IMG/VR virus record: IMGVR_UViG_3300042305_000014
Location: 1 to 30,641 of that record
Reading direction: 5' to 3' (one strand)
DNA length: 30,641 bases
From: a virus
Shown here piece by piece: positions 20,913-29,907 of the stretch. The stretch's first letter is position 1. Each line of letters starts with the position of its first letter. The notes beneath the pieces are model-generated. The model had not been told where the DNA came from. It made no database searches and saw only the letters and a program-made list of their open reading frames with translations. The translations under genes and the position numbers were made by a program.

Positions 20913-21800
20913 TTAAGCAACCAAATAATTGCCAGAAATCATAAAATAACTGGTGTTGTTCACATCAGTATTAGTAACATCTATGTTGAAGTTTCCCGCC
21001 AAATCAACTTTTTTAAGCTGAATTGTTGATGAGTTTTCTGGCAAAAACGGATAGATTGCGCCGTTTATACCTGTCATATTGTCGGCAAAAGTTGTCATTA
21101 CAACGCCCCCATAGCCTACGTTTTTGTTTGTAAACGGCAATCCGCTAATAGTTGCTGCACCAGTAGAACTTCCTTTAGAACTGATTGCCAAACCAATTTG
21201 AACAAAAATACGATTGCCAATGCGTGTGTAGCGACATTCCCGCATTGCATAGGTAATACCAGTACTTGCGCCACCAAAAGCCAAAGTAACTGTTGAAACA
21301 CCTTCTTCATACCAATTTAGCAATCTGCTGGTCATTCCCGCTTGAGGGGTGTTGGCAGTGAAGTTGACACCTTTGGCGGCTGTGTTTTGGATTAAGTTAT
21401 CAGTAAAACTTGTTGCTACAGAAAGAGTAATGTTATCACCACCACCAGCGCCTGAAGAAAGTTGCGTTGTGCCGCCTGAATTTTTAAGTGCTAAACCACT
21501 AGAGTTTATTGCTTGAACAATGGGAGTTGTAACGCTGGTTGATGCAGTTACTGTCGTTGCGTTAATAGTATCTCCACCCTCTACCCTTTGCCAAACTGAG
21601 CCATTAAAGACTGCCCAATCACCAACACCCCATAATGTCTCACCATTTAAGTTAGTTGAACCAGCAACGCTGACAACATAATAATCGCCTTTTGCACCAA
21701 CGCTTGATGTGAGGGTAGGCGTGTTTGTAGAGGCATTCCATGTGCCTTTGTAGTTTAAAGCACCAAGTGCGTTCGTGATAGATGAAATTGTTTTTAACAT
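20913..21800 (-). CDS. Tail fibre protein
   Basis: A 295-residue protein. The N-terminal module (LGALNYKGTWNASTNTPTLT to LWGVGDWAVFNGSVWQRVEG, residues about 13-74) is a short unit I recognise from many phage fibres. The middle is Thr/Ser-rich. The C-terminal module (SRLLNWYEEGVSTVTLAFGG, then YTRIGNRIFVQIGLAISSKG) resembles the jelly-roll tip of other fibres and spikes. It probably contributes to host recognition together with the spike downstream. Confidence 0.65.
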   Translation of the reverse strand: MLKTISSITNALGALNYKGTWNASTNTPTLTSSVGAKGDYYVVSVAGSTNLNGETLWGVGDWAVFNGSVWQRVEGGDTINATTVTASTSVTTPIVQAINSSGLALKNSGGTTQLSSGAGGGDNITLSVATSFTDNLIQNTAAKGVNFTANTPQAGMTSRLLNWYEEGVSTVTLAFGGASTGITYAMRECRYTRIGNRIFVQIGLAISSKGSSTGAATISGLPFTNKNVGYGGVVMTTFADNMTGINGAIYPFLPENSSTIQLKKVDLAGNFNIDVTNTDVNNTSYFMISGNYLVA

Positions 21801-21810
21801 GGTTTATTCC

Positions 21811-22296
21811 TCAGAATACAAATTCAATGATAGAGGTGAATGGTGGCGCTTCTGTGAATGTTACATTGCCATTCGCAAATGCGTAAGTATTTTGATTTTG
21901 ATAAACACCGTTGATGTAGATTGCCGTAGGTAATGAACCCACTGGAAAAATTGTCTGTGTGCCTGTGCCTGTGGCGTTTAAAGCCAATGTGCCACCACCA
22001 AAAGCATTGCCGTTCAATGAGGTATAGACCACCGTAGCATTCTTATTCTGTACTTGAATGGAATAATCGCTTGCAGTGTAAATACGTGCTGGTGTGCCTT
22101 GGTAGACAAGATAACCTCCACTGGTGCGAATCGGCTGGACAGCAGTGATAGTCAAGGCTGAATCCCAGTACGCAACAATCGGGTTTGTAATTGGATTTAG
22201 ATTGACTGTGCCAATCCAGATGTAACCATCATCAAGCGGCTGTCCATCAGCATCCGCAAACGCTGGAAATGGTGGTTCTACTGATAGTGCTGACAT
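21811..22296 (-). CDS. Tailspike head-binding / adaptor protein
   Basis: A 161-residue protein. Residues 1-105 match the layout of the P22 tailspike head-binding domain: PPFPAFADADGQPLDDGYIW, then IGTVNLNPITNPI, TSGGYLVYQGTPARIYT and YSIQVQNKN. The last 50 residues (GTQTIFPVGSLPTAIYINGV, then YQNQNTYAFANGNVTF) form a small beta-domain used in phage fibres as a connector. There is no beta-helix or enzymatic part, so it probably joins the virion to the separate fibre and spike encoded downstream. Confidence 0.7.
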   Translation of the reverse strand: MSALSVEPPFPAFADADGQPLDDGYIWIGTVNLNPITNPIVAYWDSALTITAVQPIRTSGGYLVYQGTPARIYTASDYSIQVQNKNATVVYTSLNGNAFGGGTLALNATGTGTQTIFPVGSLPTAIYINGVYQNQNTYAFANGNVTFTEAPPFTSIIEFVF

Positions 22297-24222
22297 TTAT
22301 CTATTCTCCAAAGGTTGCAAAGCCTGTCGAACCCTGTTTCTGACTTCACGATTTTTGACGTATTTTGATGCTTCCCTCAAAGCTGTGACTGCTGGTGCTG
22401 GTATTCCAGTTAAACCAAAAGTCATAACAGAGTCTAAAGCAACTTGCAAAGCTGATGCTGTGTTTGAAAAATTTATCGCACCAGGCGGTGCTGTGTAAAT
22501 ATCAATGGCTATTTCGCCAAGGTCTCGGATTTGTTGGGCTTGCTTTTTGCCATATAGACCTTCGAGTTTGCCTTCTCTATCCAAAGACCGAATGACACTG
22601 TTGAGTTTGTCAGGGGAAACCAATGCTTGCCCACGTTCATCTCTTTGGGCTGTTGACAAGGATTTATTGATAATGTAACGAATTGTGTTGGACTTTAATT
22701 CATTCCATGCCTGCTTACCTTCCGGCCCTGCTGTCAGCAAAGTTTTTCTGACTTTGTTCATTTCCTCAAGTGGGGCATTGATGATAATTTTGTCGAATAC
22801 ATCATCAAAGGCAATAACACGCTCATCCGTGCCTCGCTTGGTTGACAGAAGTTTTGCTGTCAATCCTACGTTTTCAAACTCATTGGCAAAATCCTGACGA
22901 ATTTTACGAGCTGCTTTGTAAGATTCACCACCTTTACCTTCAGTTCCAGCATCAATTGCGGAATTGATTTTTCTTGCCATCAGAGACTCGCGTCTGTTTG
23001 TCCAGTCGGTAGCCTCATTGACAAATTGTCTAAGCAATTCAGTATCGTCAATGGATTTTGCTTGTGCAATCAAGTTGCCATCTGCATCTTCTACCAATAC
23101 ACCAAGCCTGATTGCCTCTTTGCGAATTGGTGCAACATTTGGTGCAACGCCTTCAAAACGCTGAACATCTGCCGCAGTTGTTGCCAACTCATTTAGAGTA
23201 ACTGGCTCAAGCATAGAACCATCTTCTCTGGCCTTGGTATAGGCATCACGAATTTTTCTTCTTTGTACTTCTGCTTTATTGACAACGGCTTTATCTACGG
23301 CTTTGCCAATGTCTCTTGCGTCTGCCAACATTGGTTCAGTACGATCAACCATCGCATCAAATTGCTGAATTAAATTTGCTGTTTGATTGCTGACTCGTTC
23401 ACGTAAAGGTGCGCCAGCCTCACCCAACTTGGCAGTCTCTTTTTCAAACTGTAAGTCTGCAAAATTTCTTGTCCTCTGACCAGCAGTTAATCCAGCAGGG
23501 CCTGTAAAACCTAATTGTTCCGCAACCGTTACTCTTTGTAACTCTGCTGGAGTGGCTGCCGCACCTACAGAAACCCTTGCGCCAGCCGCTGTAGGGGTTG
23601 GTGTGATCTCCATACCCAAAGCCTCACGAACGGCTGTTGTGGCCGCTTGTACAGGCTTTGCAATGGCCTCTCCAGTTGCTTGTGCCGCTTGCCGTGTCGC
23701 AGCCGCACCACGCTGGGCTGTTGCTTGCGTAATTGGGGCTGCACTTCTAATTGCTTGTGTGGTTGCAGTAGGTGCTGCAATAGTTGGCAAAACAGGCGGC
23801 AAAACTTCACCCAAAAATTGACCTGTAGCCTGCACCATTTCTTGGCCTGCTTCTGTCCTCGGTTGATAAGTTAATGCCTGCGCTCCTTCTGCTGCGGCTC
23901 TTTCAACCGCACGAGCAGCTTGTGGTGTACCAAACTCACCAGATAAAATTTGCTCTGTCAGACCTTTACCAGCACCAATAATTGTCCCTAACGTACCGCC
24001 TGTTGCGGCTGTTCCCAAAGTCAGGGCAGTTTCACCAGCACCAATAATACGACCTAGCACACTTGGCGTTGGTGGTACAGGCGCAAGTTGCTGTCGAGTA
24101 CGGGCAGTAGTTTCTTCTGCTTTTGCAATTTGATAAGCCTGCGCCACAGTATCAAACGCAGGCGTACCACGTTTATCCGAGTTTCTTACAATCCATGCTG
24201 CGTATTCGTCTGCGGTTGCCAT
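22297..24222 (-). CDS. DNA ejection protein, P22 gp16-like position
   Basis: A 641-residue Ala/Gln/Arg-rich helical protein. It has a hydrophobic Gly-rich segment (TLGTAATGGTLGTIIGAGKG, residues about 68-87), as in internal proteins that enter the host envelope, then long helices. P22 gp16 has 609 residues and occupies the same place, third in the gp7-gp20-gp16 series and just before the tailspike gene. It would be carried in the head and ejected with DNA. Assignment rests on order, size and composition. Confidence 0.62.
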   Translation of the reverse strand: MATADEYAAWIVRNSDKRGTPAFDTVAQAYQIAKAEETTARTRQQLAPVPPTPSVLGRIIGAGETALTLGTAATGGTLGTIIGAGKGLTEQILSGEFGTPQAARAVERAAAEGAQALTYQPRTEAGQEMVQATGQFLGEVLPPVLPTIAAPTATTQAIRSAAPITQATAQRGAAATRQAAQATGEAIAKPVQAATTAVREALGMEITPTPTAAGARVSVGAAATPAELQRVTVAEQLGFTGPAGLTAGQRTRNFADLQFEKETAKLGEAGAPLRERVSNQTANLIQQFDAMVDRTEPMLADARDIGKAVDKAVVNKAEVQRRKIRDAYTKAREDGSMLEPVTLNELATTAADVQRFEGVAPNVAPIRKEAIRLGVLVEDADGNLIAQAKSIDDTELLRQFVNEATDWTNRRESLMARKINSAIDAGTEGKGGESYKAARKIRQDFANEFENVGLTAKLLSTKRGTDERVIAFDDVFDKIIINAPLEEMNKVRKTLLTAGPEGKQAWNELKSNTIRYIINKSLSTAQRDERGQALVSPDKLNSVIRSLDREGKLEGLYGKKQAQQIRDLGEIAIDIYTAPPGAINFSNTASALQVALDSVMTFGLTGIPAPAVTALREASKYVKNREVRNRVRQALQPLENR

Positions 24223-25764
24223 TTATTGACCTCCAGCCAAAATTGCATCTGCTGCTGATCGAATGTTATTTTGTGCTGCCATCGGTTGAGGGGTTCTAGG
24301 GGTTGGGATTTGTTCAACTAATGATGTTTGTGTTCTAGGGTCATATTTCTTTGTTACATCATCAATAATTCGTGTTGAAAAATCATTGAAATTTTCACCT
24401 GCTTTTGCCGCATAGTCACCCGCAACAAAAGTATTTTTAGCTCGTGCCAAAGACCCATTGTTATTAGTAAGCCAATCTGTTTTGGCGTTATTGATTGAAG
24501 CATCAATGTCTTGCAACTTAGCCATACCACGCAAAAAGCTCGATAAATCTGAGGCTGATGCTGTTTCGCTTGGGAAACCACGCAATGCCAAAGCAATGTC
24601 TCGATCAGTTGCAGGGCCTGGTGGTAAGGATTTTATTGCCGCTGTGTTTCTAAGCCGTGTATATTCTTGGCGCAATTGAGTCATGCCACCCTGAAAACCA
24701 ACACCTCTTTTCAGGTAATCAGATGCGCTTGAAAACACACCATAACCACCACCCTCGGCTTCAAGACGTTTTGCTAGATCATTAAATTGACCAGCAGATT
24801 GTCTAGATGTTGCCGCTGCAACAGCAGATTCATTTATTAGTTTCTTTGTATCTGCTGGAACTTCATTTAATTTTTGACCAACAGATGCTAATTTCTCAGC
24901 CACAGTTGCAGTAACTTCTTGTGTTTGCAAATTAAGTTGTGCTGCACGGTTACTTATTTGGCTTTTGAGATTTTTAACATCCCAATTGCTTTTCTCAAGA
25001 ATTGCAAGTTGTTGCTGTTCTGCAAACTGCGCCTCCACTTTGGCTTTGTTGGCATCTGCTGTTGCTTTTGCAGCATCAGCGGCTGCTTTTTCTGGTGCGT
25101 TCTTTGCGGTGGCCTGTGCTGCGGTAGCATCTGCCACGGCTTTGTCTGCATCTGCAATAGCTCTTTTTAATGCACTTGGCTGGAGGGCTTCTGCCCTCTG
25201 TGTTGACAATGTTTTATCAGCATTATCGAGAAAATCTTTACCACCAGGCAATCCAGCAATGGTCAACGCAATCGTTGTTTGCGCTCCTGTTGGATTGAGC
25301 CTAATAAGATTTGAAAGGTCGTCATAACCCTGCGCTTCTTTTTCTCTCCCAGCATTTCTAAGTGCTGTGGCTTGTTCTTTAAGTTGCATTTCAGCAACTG
25401 GTAAATTTCCAGACTTAATGGCTGTGTAAACCTGAGTGCCTTGTCTTAAGGTATTTTGTTGCTGTTCTTTTGTTTGAGCCTCAAAACCAGACAATACTGT
25501 TGCCGCTTGATCTTTTGGCAAAAATGCCGTAACCCGTGCGTAATCTGTTGCTGTTGCATTCGGGTTTTTGAATAAATTTGCAAGTTCAGTTTGAGCTGCT
25601 TGTGCTTGCTCTAATGCCTTGCGTTCAAGTTCACGCCTTTGCTGTGTCGCTTGTATTTCAGCAACACCAGCACCAAGTTTGAACCCACCCAAAGCAGACT
25701 CAAATGGACTTTGCACATCCACTGTGTAATCAATAGGACGCATTAAAGGGTTAATCGTTGCCAT
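24223..25764 (-). CDS. DNA ejection protein, P22 gp20-like position
   Basis: A 513-residue protein with two helical blocks: an Ala/Gln-rich front and a coiled-coil middle (ALKRAIADADKAVADATAAQ through about residue 250). A conserved-looking element near the C-terminus, PGPATDRDIALALRGFPSET followed by FLRGMAKLQ, is one I associate with phage DNA-transfer proteins. P22 gp20 has 471 residues. It ends on the base just before the next gene's coding region. Confidence 0.62.
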   Translation of the reverse strand: MATINPLMRPIDYTVDVQSPFESALGGFKLGAGVAEIQATQQRRELERKALEQAQAAQTELANLFKNPNATATDYARVTAFLPKDQAATVLSGFEAQTKEQQQNTLRQGTQVYTAIKSGNLPVAEMQLKEQATALRNAGREKEAQGYDDLSNLIRLNPTGAQTTIALTIAGLPGGKDFLDNADKTLSTQRAEALQPSALKRAIADADKAVADATAAQATAKNAPEKAAADAAKATADANKAKVEAQFAEQQQLAILEKSNWDVKNLKSQISNRAAQLNLQTQEVTATVAEKLASVGQKLNEVPADTKKLINESAVAAATSRQSAGQFNDLAKRLEAEGGGYGVFSSASDYLKRGVGFQGGMTQLRQEYTRLRNTAAIKSLPPGPATDRDIALALRGFPSETASASDLSSFLRGMAKLQDIDASINNAKTDWLTNNNGSLARAKNTFVAGDYAAKAGENFNDFSTRIIDDVTKKYDPRTQTSLVEQIPTPRTPQPMAAQNNIRSAADAILAGGQ

Positions 25765-25774
25765 GTTCTAATCC

Positions 25775-26494
25775 TTAAAACCCAAGTCCTGGAGTTTTTC
25801 CTGCACCGTATTGGAAACCAAGCAGTTGACCAGGCAAGTTAAATAATTGTCCATAAGCTCTCGCTTGACCGATCTCACCACCAGCCCGTGCAGCACCCTG
25901 TTGAGCAAGTAAATTTGCCACATTTGTGCCAGTAGTTATGCCTTGTGCGCCAACACCAGCGGCAGATGCTTGACCGATTTTTAGTAAATTAGCTTCTGTT
26001 TCACGACCAATATCTGAGAAACCACCAAGCCTTCCGTATTGGCGCTCAATTTCCTGTTCCAACATTTGTGGTCTAAATTGAGCCAATGCCGCTTGGATAT
26101 TGCCACCACGCAATCCACCTGTGGCAGATGCACGTTGCAATAATGCTTCTTCACCAGTTCTCACTCTGGCTTGAAAACCAGCACCCTGTTCAATTTCGGC
26201 AATCGCTGCAGCTTGTCTCTCAGGGCCAAGAACACCCGCCAATGCTTGTTGTTGTTCAAAGGCTTTTGGCCCTGCTTCACCATATGCTTGAAAACGAGCC
26301 ATCGCTGGCGCACCAACCTCTACATAGGGTTTCAATATCGCCTGTAAAGCATCGAACTGTCTACGCTGTTCTTCAATGCCTGCTTGGGCTGCACCAGATT
26401 GAATGTCTGCGGCCTCGCCAGCAGCTTTGGCTTGCATTGAACTTCCGATAAGTTGGCTTCCACCAACGACTAGGGCTGTGACTGGATCAGGCAT
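25775..26494 (-). CDS. DNA ejection / transfer protein, P22 gp7-like position
   Basis: A 239-residue Ala/Gly/Gln-rich protein. MPDPVTALVVGGSQLIGSSM at the start is a weakly hydrophobic helix. GAGFQARVRTGEEALLQRAS, TGGLRGGNIQAALAQF and the QLGF end are landmarks I know from proteins annotated as phage DNA transfer proteins. P22 gp7 has 229 residues. Start ATG 26494 fits AAGGAG 7 bases upstream; the TTG at 26500 is too close to it. Overlaps the upstream gene by 8 bases. Confidence 0.62.
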   Translation of the reverse strand: MPDPVTALVVGGSQLIGSSMQAKAAGEAADIQSGAAQAGIEEQRRQFDALQAILKPYVEVGAPAMARFQAYGEAGPKAFEQQQALAGVLGPERQAAAIAEIEQGAGFQARVRTGEEALLQRASATGGLRGGNIQAALAQFRPQMLEQEIERQYGRLGGFSDIGRETEANLLKIGQASAAGVGAQGITTGTNVANLLAQQGAARAGGEIGQARAYGQLFNLPGQLLGFQYGAGKTPGLGF

Positions 26495-26930
26495 CGCCAA
26501 ACTCCTTCATGTAATCTTCAAAAGTTTCGCCATACAAAGCCATCACATGATGACCATATTTTGTGGCATATCCAGCCCCATGAACTAGCGAAACGGTCAT
26601 TAAAATCAAATCGTAATATCCAGCTCGCCAAATGAACGACTTGGCATCTGCCTGTTTATTTCGCTCTGCCGTATCCGAGGCTTGCCACTTGAGAATCATT
26701 GTCGCCAGCAAGGGCGTTAGATGGACGCTGTTGGCAATAAAAAATGTGTTCTGGTGCATACCCACCAGTGTGTTCCAAATGGTCGCATTGAGGTCTTCTC
26801 GTGCCACTTGGTCGCCATCTGCCACATCATCAAAGACTTGGATTGCGTCATAGACCATCATCAGCCAATCAATGGCTGGTTGGGGTAGCATAAAAACCTT
26901 TGTCAGGTTTTCTCGCAGTCCATTGGTCAT
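26487..26930 (-). CDS. Conserved-looking phage protein of unknown function
   Basis: A 147-residue protein (MTNGLRENLTKVFMLPQPAI at the start) that is helical with several hydrophobic runs (TFFIANSVHLTPLLATMIL; YYDLILMTVSLVHGAGY). Start ATG 26930 is set by AGGAG 6 bases upstream. It sits between the Cys-rich gene and the first ejection gene, the place of P22 gene 14, though no similarity to gp14 is visible. It may assist ejection-protein assembly (inference). Confidence 0.6.
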   Translation of the reverse strand: MTNGLRENLTKVFMLPQPAIDWLMMVYDAIQVFDDVADGDQVAREDLNATIWNTLVGMHQNTFFIANSVHLTPLLATMILKWQASDTAERNKQADAKSFIWRAGYYDLILMTVSLVHGAGYATKYGHHVMALYGETFEDYMKEFGDA

Positions 26931-26952
26931 CCACAACTCCTAATTAGGGCAG

Positions 26953-26978
26953 GCCGCTGGATGCCAGAACTCAGCGGC
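26953..26978 (+). terminator. GC hairpin in the gap before the 147-residue gene
   Basis: GCCGCTG (26953-26959) and CAGCGGC (26972-26978) pair perfectly over a 12-base loop. On the plus strand the stem can be extended and is followed by TTGATTTT, so if a terminator it faces antisense transcripts. On the minus (coding) strand no T run follows. It lies in the 75-base gap 26931-27005, which holds no gene. Confidence 0.35.
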
Positions 26979-27005
26979 TTGATTTTCGCACAAATTGACA
27001 AAAGG

Positions 27006-27401
27006 TCAATCCTCATATTCTCGGTCTTCCCAAGCCTGACAAACCCGCATATCGTTGCAGATAAAATTCAGCTTTTCGCAGTGACCCCTGAAACCTGCGC
27101 CCTTGTCATAAGCCGCCATTGGGATGCGCTCAATTCTGACTTGGGTCATGAAGCTGTTGTCGTAATACTCGCAGTTCGAGCAATGCTTGCGTCTTGCGTC
27201 TTTTTCATCGCATTGCATTGCCTCTGCCAAACCAGCGTAAAACTCCTTATTTGCACCAGGCTCATTGGTTGGCATTTCAGGGCCATAGTTCCAATCAGCG
27301 ACCGCAACGGCATAGTTCTTTTTATTCTCTGCGTTGGTCAAAAATTCTTCTTCCATCGGCAGGCCATTAAAGCCCCGTGGAATAACCATAAATTCTTTCA
27401 T
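27006..27401 (-). CDS. Cys-rich small protein
   Basis: A 131-residue protein. The C-terminal half carries HCSNCEYYDNS, then GHCEKLNFICNDMRVCQAWE; together with C64 upstream this gives six or more Cys, including CxxC, arranged like a small zinc or iron-sulfur site. The N-terminus (MKEFMVIPRGFNGLPMEEEF) is unremarkable. Location among virion genes is unusual for a metal protein. Function unknown. Confidence 0.6.
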   Translation of the reverse strand: MKEFMVIPRGFNGLPMEEEFLTNAENKKNYAVAVADWNYGPEMPTNEPGANKEFYAGLAEAMQCDEKDARRKHCSNCEYYDNSFMTQVRIERIPMAAYDKGAGFRGHCEKLNFICNDMRVCQAWEDREYED

Positions 27402-27412
27402 TTCTAGCTCCT

Positions 27413-27748
27413 TTAAGTAATTTCACGCCCACTGGCACGGATGGTTAAAGATGTGGCTGCGCTGGCAATAGTCGATATAAAACTACCAGACTCCAATGCT
27501 TGCCCAACCAATTCAGGGAATGTGTAGGTCTCATCTGGTGCAATGCTTCGTGTGTCCACAATTAAGTTGGTTACGCCTGCTGTGCCGCCACTGGTCACCA
27601 AGTTAACGCTGATCGTCACATTTCCTGCAGTTGTATTTGTGGCTGTGAATTTGTCAATGATCGCTTTACAATTCACAGCGGTGTACTGCGTAGTCTGTGT
27701 GCCTTCGGCTTGTTTTGGTGGTATCAGCACCTTGATTGATACGGTCAT
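27413..27748 (-). CDS. Small beta virion protein, paralogue of the next gene upstream
   Basis: A 111-residue beta-rich protein. TATNTTAGNVTISVNLVTSG and the end AATSLTIRASGREIT line up with ANTTASAINVRVFLVPSAG and ASTGLTIIASGGEAT in the gene at 27759-28094, so the two are tandem paralogues. Start 27748 (MTVSIKVLIPP) is set by AAGGAG 7 bases upstream. It is probably a virion or tail-associated protein. Confidence 0.6.
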   Translation of the reverse strand: MTVSIKVLIPPKQAEGTQTTQYTAVNCKAIIDKFTATNTTAGNVTISVNLVTSGGTAGVTNLIVDTRSIAPDETYTFPELVGQALESGSFISTIASAATSLTIRASGREIT

Positions 27749-27758
27749 TTCATACTCC

Positions 27759-28094
27759 TTATGTGGCTTCGCCACCACTTGCGATGATTGTGAGGCCAGT
27801 CGATGCAGCCTGAATTTGAATTGTGTCCCCTGCGTTCAGTACCTCAATGCCGTTGTATTGCAAGGCATTAGCAGCTGGCACAGACACATCGTATAGGAAA
27901 GCATTTCCAGTTCCAGCCGAACCTGCTGATGGAACTAAAAACACTCTCACGTTAATGGCGGATGCCGTTGTATTGGCAATACTGAATTCTTTAAGCAGCG
28001 TTCTAGTTGCTGCTGGCACTGTGTAAAGCGTAGTCACGCCAGTGGTGATGGCTGCTTGGCCTAATTTAACAGGGGTAATTACATCGAAAGCCAT
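27759..28094 (-). CDS. Small beta virion protein
   Basis: A 111-residue protein of Ala/Thr/Val-rich beta-structure (MAFDVITPVKLGQAAITTGV at the start, then YTVPAATRTLLKEFSIANTT). This type, with a TLYTVP element and a terminal GLTIIASGGE strand, is common among phage structural genes. It overlaps the upstream gene by 16 bases and is followed by its paralogue. Confidence 0.6.
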   Translation of the reverse strand: MAFDVITPVKLGQAAITTGVTTLYTVPAATRTLLKEFSIANTTASAINVRVFLVPSAGSAGTGNAFLYDVSVPAANALQYNGIEVLNAGDTIQIQAASTGLTIIASGGEAT

Positions 28095-28501
28095 ATCAGC
28101 ACCTGATTAGATCGAACTCTTGGGGTTTGGTTTGCATACGGCAAGATGCCATTTACATCATGCTCCAATTCGATATTATTACGCACAGGGGCAAGTGCAA
28201 GCAAATCCAATGCTTGAGCCAATCTTGGAATGGCATCCAATGTCTGCTGTATTTTGGCATTAAGCACAGCATTGTCTACCGCTGTGCTTTGTGCTAAGTA
28301 ATCAATCTGTGACAAGGCTTCATTTGCTGTTGCCGCTGCCGTGTCTGCCTGATATTCAAAGTCAGTTCCGACAATTACTTGAAGTTGGTCAACCGTAGAA
28401 AACAACAATTCAAACTGCCTGATCTGTTGTTGATCGGTCAGGAACTCAGCAAGCTGATCTCGCGTCAGATTTAGTTTGCGGGAAACGGGTGCGGTTGCCA
28501 T
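28079..28501 (-). CDS. Helical virion protein in the tail-needle position
   Basis: A 140-residue protein with heptad-like helices from residue 10 to 95 (LTRDQLAEFLTDQQQIRQFE; ANEALSQIDYLAQSTAVDNA) and a short C-terminal tail. It directly follows the gp10-like gene, where P22 encodes the tail needle gp26 (233 residues, trimeric coiled coil). It may be a short plug or needle, but no sequence match to gp26 is visible. Start ATG 28501 overlaps the gp10 stop (TGATG). Confidence 0.5.
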   Translation of the reverse strand: MATAPVSRKLNLTRDQLAEFLTDQQQIRQFELLFSTVDQLQVIVGTDFEYQADTAAATANEALSQIDYLAQSTAVDNAVLNAKIQQTLDAIPRLAQALDLLALAPVRNNIELEHDVNGILPYANQTPRVRSNQVLIWLSM

Positions 28502-29907
28502 CAATATGCCAATGCTTCAATCTGTGCCTCTAAGCGCACATAGGACACATGGGCATCACTATCGCCACGGAAACGCTGTATGCGCCAGTTCCTCATGTGA
28601 CCCTGCTGAAACCAAGCCAAACGCTTTTGGCGGTTTCCAATCGTGCCGACAGAGATAAACTTTTCCTGTGAATAAGTCTGCCCATCCAAAGAATAGCTGG
28701 TGCTGATTTTTGGGTTTTTGCCCAATGCAATGCTACCCGTCAGGCTCACAAGTTCCATCTCGTTAAATATTGCACCATTGCTCTCGTTGTAGACAATCAG
28801 TGTGCCAAACTCCCAACGCACTTGCTGACCCCAATGGTGGCCTGTATCCTGCACCAAGTAACCGATGCTTGTGGACTGCGGGTCTCCAACCATCCACTTG
28901 TCGTACACCCAAACCATGTTTCTGGCTCGGTATTGTGCAAACCCAGCAAGGGTTGTGGTCAGTGTGAACCAGACAGGGGTTTGTAATGCCTCAGATGCTG
29001 ATGCGTCATAAACTATGGTGCGATCAGGCAAATGCACATAAAGGTGTTCGTGATTCTTGTCGTTTCTGGCCTCTAACTTAACCAAGGCCAATTGAGCCTC
29101 GGTGTATTCAAGAAGTAGATTGTCAATTTCCTGAGTGCTGATCTTTTGAGTAGTTGCCGCAGCACCCACGTAGATGCTAGGTGCTTCATTTCTTGCGCTA
29201 CCTAAAAACGCAATGCGGTCAATAAAGACACAGCAAGCAAATGTTCCAACAACGCCCTTTTGGATTTGTGCGCCATCAATTCTTGCGAATGGAAATAACT
29301 CACCACCAACGTTGTCAAATACCTCAATCGTGTTGCGATTCAGGGCAAAGACTTCATTTCGCAACTTTAGTAGCGCAACCACTGGATCTGGGTCAACTTC
29401 AGAACTACCATACTTCAGCGGATTGACTTGTGTTGGGTCTGACAGTTCAGTCACGATCAAAAATTCACCATCTGTGGTCATAAAGTAACCATCAATCCAC
29501 ACCACATCTAATACCACACCCAAGTCAGGGTCAGTCACTTGTGTCAGAGTTGTACCATTCCAGTAATACAAACGCCCACCGGATGCAATCGCAAGTAAAT
29601 CAAAGCTGTAATCAAAAGTCACCAGTTGATTTGTTGGCCCACCCACATCGCCCAGCACGGTAACTGCGCCTGCGCTATCGATCTCCACTAACTTTGTACC
29701 CATTACCCGATATAACTGACCTCTCCAGTTGATGCCGCCACGATCAATGCCTGGCCCTGTGCCGTTTGCCACAATCCCATCTCCTGGTCGCAGAAACCCA
29801 TTGCTGATACCTGATTGCTTTGGCACAGGCACAAGATTCACTGGGTAGCTGGTACGCAGTTCAGGGGTGCTGTCAGTAAAAATGCCGTTCAAGATAGGTA
29901 TTTGCAT
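28501..29907 (-). CDS. DNA stabilisation protein, P22 gp10-like
   Basis: A 468-residue protein (P22 gp10, 472). The start MQIPILNGIFTDSTPELRTS and then YPVNLVPVPKQSGISNGFLR is the family entry motif. The rest is repetitive beta-structure (LYRVMGTKLVEIDSAGAVTV; LLAIASGGRLYYWNGTT), a beta-propeller type. In P22 six copies bind below gp4 and hold DNA in the head. It starts by TGATG overlap with the gene upstream. Confidence 0.85.
   Translation of the reverse strand: MQIPILNGIFTDSTPELRTSYPVNLVPVPKQSGISNGFLRPGDGIVANGTGPGIDRGGINWRGQLYRVMGTKLVEIDSAGAVTVLGDVGGPTNQLVTFDYSFDLLAIASGGRLYYWNGTTLTQVTDPDLGVVLDVVWIDGYFMTTDGEFLIVTELSDPTQVNPLKYGSSEVDPDPVVALLKLRNEVFALNRNTIEVFDNVGGELFPFARIDGAQIQKGVVGTFACCVFIDRIAFLGSARNEAPSIYVGAAATTQKISTQEIDNLLLEYTEAQLALVKLEARNDKNHEHLYVHLPDRTIVYDASASEALQTPVWFTLTTTLAGFAQYRARNMVWVYDKWMVGDPQSTSIGYLVQDTGHHWGQQVRWEFGTLIVYNESNGAIFNEMELVSLTGSIALGKNPKISTSYSLDGQTYSQEKFISVGTIGNRQKRLAWFQQGHMRNWRIQRFRGDSDAHVSYVRLEAQIEALAY

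Noticed and set aside
26961-27407. Plus-strand open frame of 148 codons antisense to the Cys-rich gene
   Set aside because: The hydrophobic and Cys content mirrors the opposite frame of a coupled gene; no rightward promoter or ribosome site is seen.
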